Shown piece after piece: positions 50,599 through 61,739 of a DNA stretch of 64,000 bases. The position numbers and the translations under genes are program-made. Under the pieces are notes generated by a model. That model made no database searches. It saw nothing but the letters and a program-made list of their open reading frames with translations, and was not told the DNA's origin. Source of the stretch: Ziziphus jujuba (Eukaryota; Streptophyta; Magnoliopsida; Rosales; Rhamnaceae); NCBI RefSeq assembly GCF_031755915.1, contig NC_083383.1:18961001-19025000 (forward strand). Reading direction: 5' to 3'. Each line of letters begins with the position of its first letter. The stretch's first letter is position 1.

Positions 50599-51728
50599 TG
50601 ATATGAACCTAGGACGACTCACGCGTAAACCTGTATTATATTAGCCTGGATCTCAATTAAGTTCAAGTTCTTATGGAAACCTTAACCCCTAACCAACCTG
50701 TGATTAGAAACTTTGGTATAATAAAGATGCCACAATAGGTTATGGAAGTCCTATTGATAAGTTAAAACTAAAACACTCACTCTCTAATGGTGTTTTAGGT
50801 GTTCAAAGAGAACAAAGAGAATTCTATCTCACAATTAATTTTCTAAATATTATTAAAGGTGTGTTCTTCCTTAAAATCAAGTCCTTAAATAGGCTAGAGC
50901 TACAAAACAATAAATCCTAAAACTTTAGGTTAAAACCGACCACCAAAGAGAAAAGAAAACATGTTGGCTGAAATTCACCTACTTTCCTAAACTAATTTGG
51001 ATTAATTAATTCCTTTATTTTGAATTAGGAATTAATTAATTTACAATGAAAGTGATAAAATAATAACTTTGCTAAGTTGATTTGTCCAGCAAATAACTAA
51101 ATATAAACCAAATATAAAACTAATTTTCTAAAACAAAAAGTCAAAATCAAATTAGGAAACTAGTTTACTAGCTTGACTATTAAGGTATCTTTGACCAATT
51201 TTTAGCTTGTTTGAGCTCCAAATCAGCTTCCATATGCCATGTAGGATGTCAAATATGATTAATAATGATTCCCACATGTTGCCCCTTGATTGGAATAAGT
51301 CAAACTTGCTTGAACAAGAGGAAAAGTCAAAGCCAACGACTAAACAGCACATTTTCGGCCAAGATCTTGTCCGTACAAGCTGGTTTTAGATGCTTTTGAT
51401 TCTGTCTTGACATGATTCCATGGCCTCTTGGTGATATCCATTAAATCCAAGAAATGTTGGATCTATTCATTGCTGCTCGGAGTCTATATTTGCATTTAAA
51501 CAGCTATCCGGGTCTGTAACGACTTCTACCATTTGGATGTTTAAAACAGGCTTTGTATCTTCGAGTATTGACAAGCCCTTTTGAAAATTAATTACTCTGT
51601 ATATAAAAGCAGCCAAGTTATCCTTAAATCTCTTGGCTTGAACTCTAGTGATCGGCCCAGTTTTCATCCATATCGGGTCAGCACCCCAGGGGGTTTTTGG
51701 TTATGCGTGCACGGGTGGATTCTCATTA
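50599..51728 (-). repeat. 5' LTR of element B
   Basis: 1130 bp, TGATATGAACCTAGGACGAC to GGATTCTCATTA. The pol-tail frame is at 51467-51667 (MKTGPITRVQAKRFKDNLAA, ending DSEQQ-stop). Confidence 0.92.
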
Positions 51729-52748
51729 CAATCCCACATATGACACCAAGTCAAAACCAAAACATGGTGATGAGAGCACCAATTAGCCAAGAAGAGAAGC
51801 AAAACTTGAATCTATCCAAGCACCTAAGATTGAAGGTAAAATTGATCCTAAACCTTCTAGAACTCATGGCATTGTGTGTTTTAAGTGCTAGGGATGAGGA
51901 CACATTACTAGTCAATGCCCGAATAGGAGGATTATGGTGCTAAAAGGTAATGGAGACTTGGAATCCAAAAGTGAAGAAATTGAGGCTGAAACCGAATTTG
52001 AAGAAGAAGAAATTTGAGGTAAGGAACATGGGGAATCCGAAAGACTCAAGCCTTCAAGGGCTGAATTAAGTTTGGTGGCTAGAAAGGTTCTAACCGTGTA
52101 CAAAGATGAGGATCAAATTCAATGAGAGAACATCTTCCACACTTGATGTGAAATTCAAGGTAACATATGTAGTACGATAGTTGATAGTGGAAGTTGTGCT
52201 AATGTAATTAGTAATTTCGTAGTTGATAAATTAGGATTAGCAGCCATTAAACATCCAAAACCATATAGATTATAATGGTTTAATCATAATGGTGAGATGA
52301 AAGTAAATAAACAAGCCAAAGTAAAATTCAGCATTGATAAATATGTGGATGTTGTTCCCATGCATGGTTGTCATATTTTATTCGAGAGGCCATGGCAATT
52401 TGATAAGAATGCCATACACTATAAAAGAGAGAATTCCATTGTTTTTAAATTTAAGGGAAAAAAGGTTAAGCTGGAGCTATTAACTCCAAAGGAGGTATTT
52501 AAAGACCAACTTCAAATACAACAAAGGAGGGAGGCTGAAAAGCTTAATGAGAGGTCTAGTGTGGCACCCACGGTTTCACCACCTATCCATGAGAACAAAA
52601 CAGAGCTTGCTGTCCAAGGTAAGTATTCTATTCCCAATTGTGAGGTGAAAATAAGAAATAAAGTCGAGAGTGAGAGGAAATCTAAAAAAGCCAAGAGTGA
52701 GAGTGGAAAAGTGGAACCCGTGAGTGGGAAAGAAAGAGAGAGAAAATA
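51729..52748 (+). pseudogene. gag: gag end and protease of element A
   Basis: The gag resumes after nested B. The zinc knuckle near 51865-51920 reads CFKC-stop-G-GHITSQCPN-like, with the stop replacing Gln. It is followed by an acidic segment. The protease motif TIVDSGSCANVIS lies near 52170. Open stretch 52297-52749: MKVNKQAKVKFSIDKYVDVV, then a 12-base loss compared with the sister copies, PMHGCHILFERPWQFDKNAI, and the charged linker ending GKERERK. The Gly in LLGRPW is changed (LFERPW). Confidence 0.82.
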
Positions 52749-53722
52749 AAAGAAAAAGAAATTTTTTTTATTTTAGCTTGAGTGAAGTTAAAAAGGCATT
52801 TTTGAGTGATAAAATACTGCTGGTCATGATTTATAAAGGTGCTTATTTGAATGATCAAGCTAATTCTGAAGCACTTGAATTGCCAACTTTTTTTTTCTTC
52901 TATTTTTCAGGAATTTGATAATATCTTTCCGAATGAAATTTCTAATGGTTTACCACCTATTCGAGGGATTAAACATCAAATTGATTTTGTGCTGGAAGCT
53001 GCAATTCTTAATAGGCCTGCATATAGGAGTAATCCTAAGAAGACAAAGGAGCTACAAAGGCAGGTAAATGAGTTGCTTGATAAATGTTATATTCACGAGA
53101 GCACGAGTCTATATGCTGTTCCTATTTTTTTAGTACCTAAAAAAGATGGTTCATAGTGTATGTATGTGGATTGTGAGGCTATAAATAATATTACCATTAA
53201 ATATAGGCATCGAATTCCTAGGTAAGATGAATTACATGGTGCATGCATGTTTATTAAAATTGATCTTAGGAGTGGGTATCATCAAATTAGGATGAAAGAG
53301 GAAGATGAATGGAAAATTGCATTTAAAACTAAGTATGGATTGTATGAGTGGTTAGTAATCCCTTTTAGTTTAACCAATGCACTAGTACCTTCATGAGATT
53401 AATGAACCATGTTTTGCACCCATTCATTGGAAAATTTATGGTTGTTTATTTTGATGATATTCTTGTATATAGTAGCCATTTAGATGAGCATGTAGAACAT
53501 CTTAGGTTAGTTTTAAGAGTACTTAGGAAGGAAAGATTATTTGCTAACCTAAAAAAGTGTGATTTTTGTAAGGATGAATTGGTTTTTCTAGGATTTGTTG
53601 TAAGTGCTGTAAGAATTAAAGTTAATCAATCCAAGGTGAAAGCAATCCAAGAGTGGCCGAAACCTACATCTATTACCCAAGTGAAGAGCTTTCATGGTTT
53701 AGCTAGTTTCTACCGAAGATTT
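52749..53722 (+). pseudogene. pol: reverse transcriptase of element A
   Basis: The best preserved RT in the window. Open stretch 52851-53156: FDNIFPNEISNGLPPIRG, HQIDFVLEAAILNRPAYRS, QRQVNELLDKCYI, VPKKDGS. After a stop and a small loss, [19 protein letters not shown] is near 53262, and 53393-53752 carries the catalytic YFDD at 53447-53458 with [33 protein letters not shown] and [12 protein letters not shown] end the domain. At about 53722 it joins directly to integrase. Confidence 0.87.
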
Positions 53723-54566
53723 GTTTATAGATTTTGTTCTTGGTTTACCTAGGTCTAAGACAGGTAAGGATTCAATTTTTGTTGTTGTGGATAAATTTTC
53801 TAAGATGGCACATTTTAGTACATGTAATAAAATTGATGATGCATCTAATGTTGTTAATTTATTTTTTAAGGAAATTATAAGGTTGTATGGTATGCCTAGA
53901 ACTATTGTTTCGGATAGGGATGCTAAGTTCTTAAGTTATTTTCGGAAAACTTTATAGGCTAAGTTAGGAACCAAACTTTTATTTTCAACTACTTGTCATC
54001 CACAAACTGATGGACAAACTGAAGTAGTAAACAGGACTTTGTCTGCATTGTTAAGGGCTTTAATTAGTAGAAATTTAAGAACATGGGAAGAATGTTTGCC
54101 ACATGTTGAATTTGCTTATAATAGATCTTTGCATTCAGCTACTAAATATAGATTGTTTATGGTTTTAATCCTTTGACTACATTAGATTTAACACATTTAC
54201 CTTTAAATGAACATGCTAATCTAAATGGAAAGCAAAAAGCCGATTTTGTGAAGCAGATTCATAAAAAGACAAAAGCAAATATTGAGAGGAGGACTGAGCA
54301 ATATGCAAGGAATGCTAACCAAGGCCGGATTAAAGTTGTCTTTGAACCTAGAGATTGGATATGGTTGCATTTAAGAAATGAGAGATTTTCCAAACAAAGA
54401 AAGTTTGAAGCTTAAGCCACGTGGAGATGGACCTTTTTAAGTGTTGAAGCGAAGACTTACCGGGTGAGTATATTGTTAGTGCTACATTCAATGTTGCTGA
54501 TTGATCCACTTTTTCTGCAAGTGATGGTTTTGATTTAAGGGCAAATTCTTTTTAAGAGGAAAGGAA
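53721..54566 (+). pseudogene. pol: integrase of element A
   Basis: The core starts at [17 protein letters not shown]; the zinc region is deleted. Catalytic residues: Asp in VVVDKFSKM, Asp in IVSDRDAKF, Glu in TDGQTEVVN (codon 54021-54023). All three acidic residues are present. A TAG at 53956 replaces Trp. After [11 protein letters not shown] a short loss shifts the frame. 54173-54415 continues with the basic C-terminal part (KQIHKKTKANIERRTEQYAR). The end (VSATFNVAD, DGFDLRANSF) reads through the polypurine tract into the 3' LTR. Confidence 0.86.
54554..54566 (+). other. Polypurine tract of element A
   Basis: AAGAGGAAAGGAA directly before the 3' LTR. It is also read as Glu-Glu-Arg-Asn codons of the pol frame. 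Confidence 0.75.
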
Positions 54567-55687
54567 TGATGAGAATCCGTCCGTACCAATTCAATCGACA
54601 ACCTGCTAGGGTACAGATCCTATACAATTGAAAACCGGGCCAATAACTAGGGCTCAAGCTAAGAGATTTAGGGACAATCTGACTGGCTTTATATAGGGAG
54701 TTATCAATTCTCAAAAGGACTTGTCAATATCCGAAGATTTAAAGCCTATTTTAAGCATCCAAGTGGTGGATGCCGATATGGACCTGGGTAGTTGTTTTAG
54801 TGGATTTTTGGACTCCGGGTAGCAACGAATTGGTTCAACACTTCTTGAACTCAATTGATATCACTAAGAGGTCATGGAAATAAGTCAAGGCAGAAGCAAA
54901 AGCATCCAAGAAGGCCATTTGTGCATGGAAGGAATTTTTGGCCGAATTAGCTGTATTTGCCGCTGACTTTGCTATATTTTATTGATTTGGCATTTTCTCT
55001 TTATTCCAATCAAGGGCAATGTATATGAGTTATTATTAATCCTATTTGGCATCCTACATGGCACATTGGATCTGATTTGGAGACTTTACAAACTGGAAAT
55101 TGATCAAAGTTAGCTTAGTTGTCAAATTAGTCAACTAGTTTTCTAATTTGATTTTGACTTTTTGTTTTAGGAAACTATATTTTATTTGTATTTTATTTAA
55201 TTATTTTGCTGGACAAATAACTTAGGAAGTTATTATTTTTATAATTTCAATTGTAAGTTAATTAATTTCTTATTCAAAATAAAGAATTAATTAATCCAAA
55301 TAGGTTTAGGAAAACTTGTGAATTTCAGCCACACTTGTTGTTTCCTTATTGTTGGCCAAATTCAACTTTTGTTTTTAGGATTTATTGTTTTGTGACTTTA
55401 GCATTTTAATGACATATTTTTCAATGAAAATATAGCTTATATATTATCCAGAAAATTATTTGTGAGAAAGAATTTTTTTTGTTATCTTTGAATCTATTAG
55501 AGAGTGATTGTTTTAGTTTGATTTATCAATAGGATATCTATCACTTATTGTGGCGTCTTCATTATATACAAAAGTTTCTAGTCACAGATTGATTATGGGT
55601 TAAGGTGACCATAAGAACTTGAATTTAATTTTTTGATACGGATTAATACAATACGGGTTAGGCGCAAGTTGACTTAGTTTCGTATCA
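54567..55687 (+). repeat. 3' LTR of element A
   Basis: 1121 bp, TGATGAGAATCCGTCC to TTTCGTATCA. The pol tail continues from the integrase frame: DENPSVPIQSTTC, stop in place of Trp, GTDPIQLKTGPITRAQAKRF, and later a stop for Gln. The TATA-like element is altered (GCATTTTAATGAC). Confidence 0.92.
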
Positions 55688-56495
55688 ATTTGCCAATTCT
55701 TTTCTTAATTTCTTTACTCAATTTTAATATTTACTAAATTTATTTTCTATTTTTTTTCTAACAAATGTTTTTTTTTTTTTTTGGTTTTTAGGACCTACAA
55801 ATTATTTAATAAATATATTTTTTTTGGTAAATTAAGTGGCATAACATTAGAAAATAAAAAAATATATTTCTGGTTGGCTGAAAAACTATATCCTAAAATT
55901 AAGGAAAGTGAAATCCACTAATATTCTACGAGGTCATTTGGTAACAAAATTTGTGAAAAAAATTTGGACCGACAAAAGAAAAGTGCAATAAGTGATAATA
56001 AGGTAATTTGAGTTCAAAATTCCTTGGCCCCAAATACCACTTCATTGTGTTTATTTTATTAATTTTATTAAGAAAAAGTAAATAAATAAAAATAAATACC
56101 GCTCCACTGGCCCTTTGTTGCTTTTTGGCCTCACTGGTTTTTCTCTACGGCCATGCCTTTTACTTTTCTCCGTTCACTACCAAATACAGAAAAGGCTCGC
56201 AGCTCAAACGCTCGACAACGTTTGCTCGTCCCTTCCGTAGCCATTATTTTAACTCTATCTACTTTCTTTTATTTCTCTTTAGTCTCTCTTCCTCCCACCA
56301 AAGCCAACGCTCTTACTTTATAAAATCTCTGGTTCTGTCTCCAAAACCCTTCTAGGGTTTATAAATTTTGGCTATTTTGAAAACTTTGGATTTTTTTTTT
56401 TTTTAGATTTTTTGGGACACTGGTTAAGTAAATTCAAGGAAAGTTCCTGAATCGAAAAAGCTTTTTTTGAGCTAGTTTTGGGGGCTGCTCGTAAT
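55688..56495 (+). promoter_or_regulatory. Upstream and 5' leader region of the Myb-like gene
   Basis: The sequence changes from AT-rich to a CT-rich stretch at about 56105-56350 (TTTTCTCTACGGCC, CTCCGTTCAC, TCTCTCTTCCTCCCACC), typical of plant 5' leaders. No definite TATA box or start site can be assigned. An ORF at 56125-56355 lies in this leader and has no recognised content. Confidence 0.5.
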
Positions 56496-56531
56496 ATGCA
56501 ATTTCATTATAAGCATAGCAATAATGATTGA
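56496..56531 (+). promoter_or_regulatory. Upstream ORF overlapping the start of the Myb-like gene
   Basis: An ATG at 56496 opens an 11-codon frame (MQFHYKHSNND) that stops at 56529-56531, past the main start codon at 56524. Both ATGs have A at position -3. If translated, it would reduce initiation at the main start. Whether the mRNA includes this ATG is inferred from the position only. Confidence 0.45.
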
Positions 56532-59500
56532 GAAAGCAAAGAAGCACAAAAAAGGTTCAATCAGTGAAGAAGACATTGCCACTGTCTTACGGAGGTCCTC
56601 ATCTTTATGCTTTTTCGTTTATTCGTATACTTGGACAGTGTTTTTTTATTTATTTTTTATTTTATTTTATTTCATTTTTTATTTTATAAATAATTTGGGT
56701 CTGATATTTTGATATTTTGGGTTTTTGGATAGGCAAATTGGGTTCTTTTAGTATGCATGGGTAATTTTTTTGTATTGGATTTAATGAGTTCTTTTTCCCT
56801 ATATGGGGGCCAGGTATACAGCGACTACAGTGTTGTCATTGCTCCAGGAAGTGGCTCACTGTACGGACGTGAAGATCGATTGGAATGCGCTGGTGGAGAG
56901 GACTTCAACTGGGATTACTAATCCCAGAGAGTATCAGATGCTATGGCGCCATTTAGCTTATCGTGGAGCTTTTCTTGATAAAATTGAGGATGAGGCTCAA
57001 CCTCTGGTCTGTTTTGCTTATATATATATATATTTTTTGGTTTATTCTTCTTGTATTTATCATTTTGGAGTAGTTTTTATTTTTAGTGTCAAATATTGGG
57101 CACGTAAAGTAATAAAGCTCGGTTTTCTGTTTTTAACTTTTCTTTGGGTTTGAATTGGATTTTTTGATAGGAATGCTTGAATTTGATGCCTAGTAGTAAT
57201 TTTTGCAGTACTATTAGCTCCATGACTCATTTAGGAAAGATGAAGTTGTATCAGAATATGATTTCTAGTCTGGAAATAGAAACAAAAAAAAAAAAAAAAA
57301 AAAGAAAAGAAATGTGGTAGTTTTGAGGGCTGAGACACTGGGGATGGTTGTGGATTTGGGAAATAATGTTACGTTTTTTTGCTGCATTAGTTAATATTTA
57401 GATGTGATTTCTCAAAATGGAGCTAATGGGGTGTCTATGTCTATGGGCTATTGGGAAAAGTTATGTAGTAACGAGTGTGCATTTGAACTTTAATCGGCCA
57501 GTATAAGAATGCCAACTTATGGGCAGGGTATTTTGCTATTTTTAAATAAATTCCTTAATCAATTTAGGGACTGAATCAGCATGTCAGTATCGAAATCACT
57601 TCATAACCCTTTAGGAATTTTAGAAACCTTTTGCCTTTTGACTTCTTCCCTGCCCAACTTATGTCTCTCCTCATTTGTTGTCTCTTAGGTGACAGTTAAT
57701 GTAGCCATGCCAATTGTATTTCTAGGATTAGAAGTTCAATCCAGGACGTGTGCCCTTGTAGATGTTTATTTTTCTTTCTTAACCTTATCATGATTCTAAT
57801 AATGTATTATTTAACAAATATAATATAAAATTTTCCTTACTAGTTCTCTTTATGACCATGATATTTAGCATACTGATTTTACTTGTACTATTTTCTTATT
57901 CTAACTGTTGTTATAACTAAATTACATTTAATGGTTGGACACTTGGAGTTATTACTGATAAATGATCTAGTTTTGGCTTTCCACTAGATCACTCATGATG
58001 ATTTACGGCATGTTAATTATCAGAGAAGTATCTGTGACGAGGCATGAGATGGAGATTGACCTTCTTTATCTCTCTCTCAATGGAAGCAAAACAATATTAT
58101 GATCTACATTGAAGCTTTTACTGATCTCTTATTATTTTTTCATTTTCAGTTCGCTCATTTTTATCTTAACATTGCATGTGTAAAAGTTTGAATCATTTTC
58201 AAACTTTTTTCTGTCAGTACAAACATTCTACACTGTATGTGTTAAAAGTTGGAATCATTTTCAAACTTTTTTCTCTCAATATAGACATTCTCAGTTCTTT
58301 TACATACCAATCTTTAATAAAGTGATAGTTTTTCTCTAGTTCATACATGAACTTGATTACTGGTAGTTTGCTTTTATGTGTCAATTTTTTGGAAGGTTGT
58401 CTTAGTTATATGAATTGCACATTTATTTTCAGAAGAAATCTGTCTCATATTATCTTATGAGCTATTGAGTGATGATGACATAATTTCCCTGGAGCACTTT
58501 CTTTTTCTCTTTTTTTATATAATTGGAACATTTTACTTTGCTTGAAAAATTCAAATTTTATATTTAATGATGTTAAACTTGGGTTGCAGGATGATGATAG
58601 CGACCTAGAATATGAATTGGAAGCTTTTCCTGCTGTTAGTAGTGAAGCTTCAACTGAGGCTACAGCATGTGTGAAGGTATATCAAACTAATTACTAATTA
58701 TGCTTTATGGGTGGAAGGAGGTTTCATTTTGGATATTCTAGGTTGATCCGTAATACTGTGTGTTGGCTGTGGTGTGATGGCTTTGTTTACAGTTCCTTTG
58801 AATGTAGCCAACTTCATTTGCTTACTTGGGCAGCTAGATTTTTCTTCTAGTTCTGTTACATGTTCCCACTTCCATGTATCCTGATTTGACAATTTTATGG
58901 TGGTCTATTGTTGTGAAAAACTCAACCAAATTCTACAGATTCTAAGCTGAAGCATGAATAAGAAAAATTATGATTGTTGATGTTTTACTGATAGGAAGTG
59001 CTTCTGAAATAGTGAAATTTAAATATCTTGTCCTGGCAAAGTAAATTCTGGAAAACTGAGTGTGACTTACTTAATGTCTGATCTACCCGTAGTTAGCCCA
59101 AAGCTGGAAAGTCTTGTCCAAATGAGGTCTGTGGCCAACAGCTGGGAACTATGACCTTAAGTAGGATGAGAAGCGGGAAGACCACAACACTTTCCTAAAG
59201 TAGGATGTGTATATTTTATCTGTTTTGAGCAGGACTAATGGTGTGAATAACATATAAAATGGTACTATTGTGGTTAGCTTATAGTATTAATGCTCACTTG
59301 AATAAACGTCTAAGCATGTTGAGAAGGCATAAGGCACATGAGGCCTGTACACCTTATGGGTGATTTGTTTAAACTGGACCGTTATAATGCTTCATTTGTT
59401 TCTTTACCTAATTCTATTATTACTGTTTAATCCCTGCAAGTTTATTTTGTTGGAATTGTTGTTTTAGGTGCTGCTTGCTTCTGGTTTACCAAGTGACTCC

Positions 59501-59851
59501 AGTCTTCCTAATGGTCCAACAGTTGAAGCTCCATTGACCATAAACATACCTAATTTCCAGTCATCTAGGGCTTTAGAAAGTTTGCAACCTCCTTGTTCAA
59601 TGCAAGGGATGAATATTACGGTTCCTGTTTCTGTTCAGAAACAGCCTGCCCCTTCAGGAACAGTTGCTGAAGGATCAGATGCAAGTGGACCAGCTAGCAG
59701 CAGCATGTTTCCTAGAAGGAGAAGAAAACCATGGTCGGAGGCTGAGGATATGGAACTAATATCAGCTGTGCAGAAATGTGGTGAAGGGAATTGGGCAAAT
59801 ATTTTAAAAGGGGACTTCAAGGGGGATAGAACTGCTGCACAGCTATCACAG
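56524..59851 (+). CDS. DRMY1-like: DRMY1/DP1-like single-repeat Myb protein, 5' part (4 exons)
   Basis: Exons 56524-56594, 56814-57006, 58590-58676 and 59468-59851 join in frame with GT/AG introns (219, 1583 and 791 bp) to 245 codons. The protein starts MIEKAKKHKKGSISEEDIA. Residues 24-88 form a conserved helical region (TVLSLLQEVAHC, STGITNPREYQMLWRHLAYR). Then come an acidic stretch (DDDSDLEYELEAFP), TVEAPLTINIPNF, a basic RRRRK (200-204) that may be a nuclear signal, and a Myb/SANT repeat with Trp 206 and Trp 226, 19 residues apart. The third Trp and the remainder are outside the visible exons. This arrangement matches, from memory, plant DRMY1 (Development Related Myb-Like1) and its paralogue DP1, nuclear regulators linked in Arabidopsis to growth and organ timing. 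The exact orthology and the role here are inferred. The start is supported by the conserved KKxHKxSISExDIA context. Confidence 0.85.
57007..58589 (+). other. Intron 2 of the Myb-like gene
   Basis: Bounded by CTG|GTCTG and TTGCAG|GATG. It contains a TA run, an A tract near 57283, and a tandem duplication of about 61 bp at 58170-58291. No coding exon was found in it. Confidence 0.7.
58170..58291. repeat. About 61 bp tandem duplication in intron 2
   Basis: ATTGCATGTGTAAAAGTTTG..., with CATTTTCAAACTTTTTTCT, is repeated from 58230 with a few substitutions, each copy ending ACATTCT. Confidence 0.82.
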
Positions 59852-60137
59852 GTTTTGTGTTTTGATATATGTATATATATATGTATATAATTTAATCTGG
59901 CATAGTCCTGGATTTTATCTAGTCGTTCCAGTATTTTTTTTATTTTTATTTTTTTTGTCTTTTTGTCTGTTATGCCCTCCGCTAACTTCTCTACTCACCT
60001 CCTTACTTTCCCATTCCCCATGCCATCCATGCTGTCATTCATAACTGTTTCCAAATTTTTATGAGGTCTTTTAGTTTATGAAATTATGTAGTACATAGGG
60101 TTAAATGCAATGCTGTTAGCTGAATCTTTCTGTCCCT

Positions 60138-60284
60138 TATAATTAAAGGGAGAATTACACTCATCTGATAACATCTAAAATTGTTTTGTGGAGTTTAATC
60201 TTTCCACTGGTCATAATTAAAGGGGGAATTACACCCATCTGATAGCATCTAGAATTATTTGTGGAGTTTAATGTTTCCACTGGT
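60138..60284. repeat. 73 bp tandem duplication in intron 4
   Basis: The unit (ATAATTAAAGGG.GAATTACAC...GTTTAAT.TTTCCACTGGT) occurs twice in a row, with the second copy from 60212, differing at several sites. Confidence 0.88.
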
Positions 60285-60544
60285 ACTAACTGTTAGGTTT
60301 ATCAATGCCATTGTATGGGAATTCGTTCGCTTAACGCATTAGAGTTGGAGTGTCATCTTTGTGTGCTTTGTATGGCTGAAACTTGGGTTGCGAGTAGGCT
60401 AGAATTGGGATTTCACTTTGGATATGGTAGAAGTCTTTGTGATTAAATTGTAAATTAGAATAATGAAATGCTAAAGTTATGCAAGGTATGGGAAAAATAC
60501 TCAAATTAATTAATAGAAAAAAATAAAATGAAGTATCATAATTC

Positions 60545-60990
60545 AATATGATTTCGTTTTTCTTTTTGAAGAATAGTATGAAGTATCTAAATCAAATGGC
60601 TAAAGTATGAACTTCTATTTTGATGGTTTATTTCGGACATAAGATTTTTAATTGTGATCAATTCTTGTAATCACTTCAAAAGATTATTATACAATAAGTC
60701 ACTGTTACAAGGCAGTGACTGTTTTATGGTAAGATTATTCATAACTATAAAAAAGTTACAAAGAAAGTGGTATTCAATTGAAAAAAAAAAAAAAAAAAAG
60801 AAAAAAAAGAAAGAAAAGAAAAATCCAAGTGTGTGATAATTTAATACGATTTCTTTTTTCTTTTTGAACAATAATGGCTAAAGAACAAAACCATTTTGAT
60901 GACTTATTCTGGATATAGTTTCTAAATGTGATAATTCTTGTTTCTGCTCCAAAAGTTCATTGTAACAGAGGTCAATGTTACAAGGCTGTA
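60545..60990. repeat. Diverged direct duplication in intron 4
   Basis: The sequence TTTCGTTTTTCTTTTTGAAGAATA...AATGGCTAAAG...GTGATCAATTCTTG at 60545-60670 recurs at 60838-60940. Both are followed by a TGTTACAAGGC motif (60704 and 60977). Poly-A sequence lies between the copies. Confidence 0.7.
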
Positions 60991-61739
60991 AATTTTGGTT
61001 CTTGTTTTTAATATGTGTGCAGTGTAGGTGGATTTAAAATTGGAATTGCCAGTTTGGTCTCTTGGATGTTTGTAGCAAAATCTATATTAGCATTTTGAAA
61101 AGTTTCTTCTACATATGTGATGTTGCATGCCAATAATTCAACATGTTTATTAATGGGCGGTAAACCTATATAGCATAAAAGATAATATGGGCTCTTCTTA
61201 GTGAATTCAGTAGTAGTTTGTATTAATTTGTGTGTGAGGATATTATTTAGTAAATCTATGCTCACATATGTAATTTTCTTATTTACAGATAAATGAAAGG
61301 TGTTAAAACTATTTACTACCTAATATGTCAACTTGATTATACATGGTTGGGCTGGTGTCTTAACAGCTTAAGCTTTCTGCATAAGTGATAACAAGGTATT
61401 AGTCTCTGTTTATGTAATAATTGTTTTGTGCATATAAGACCCTATTTATGTCGTCATTGGATGGGCAGATGTTCTCTTGAGAGAGTGTTAAATCCATCTA
61501 CTGTGTAATGTATGAGCTTGATATGCATAGTTGGGTCCACATCCTAGTTGCTAAGCTTTTATACTCGTGACAACTCAACAAGGAGATAAAAGGCTTAGTT
61601 ATGTTGTTGATAACATGTTCTACCAAAAACTTTGCTTTTGTTCCTTGAAGTGAAATAAAAGAATTTTTATTGTCTTTTTGTTATTTTTCCAGATTGGTGA
61701 TGTTGATATGCAAATAGAATAGGGAATTCGTTGCAATGA

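Larger units (their letters stand above)
46686..51728 (-). mobile_element. Nested element B: internally deleted relative of A
   Basis: Complete on the minus strand, with LTRs at 46686-47821 and 50599-51728. Exact 5 bp duplication CAATC at 46681-46685 and 51729-51733. The host gag of A reads AGCAATC on both sides. The interior is only 2777 bp: gag, protease and the end of integrase remain; reverse transcriptase, RNase H and most of integrase are gone. Both LTRs are whole, so copies of this structure could in principle move only with proteins from another element. It is younger than A. Confidence 0.93.
43484..55687 (+). mobile_element. Ty3/gypsy element A, complete ends, carrying nested element B
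   Basis: Plus-strand element with both LTRs (43484-44621 and 54567-55687), primer site, gag, zinc knuckle, protease, reverse transcriptase, integrase and polypurine tract. Flanks are ATATG (43479-43483) and ATTTG (55688-55692), a 5 bp target duplication with one change. Removing nested element B (46686-51728) and one copy of its target duplication leaves about 7.2 kb. RNase H and the integrase zinc region are deleted, and there are many stops, so the copy is inactive. Confidence 0.92.

Noticed and set aside
56125..56355. 76-residue open frame upstream of the Myb-like gene
   Set aside because: It overlaps the CT-rich leader. Its Ser/Phe/Leu content follows from CT tracts and it has no conserved content.
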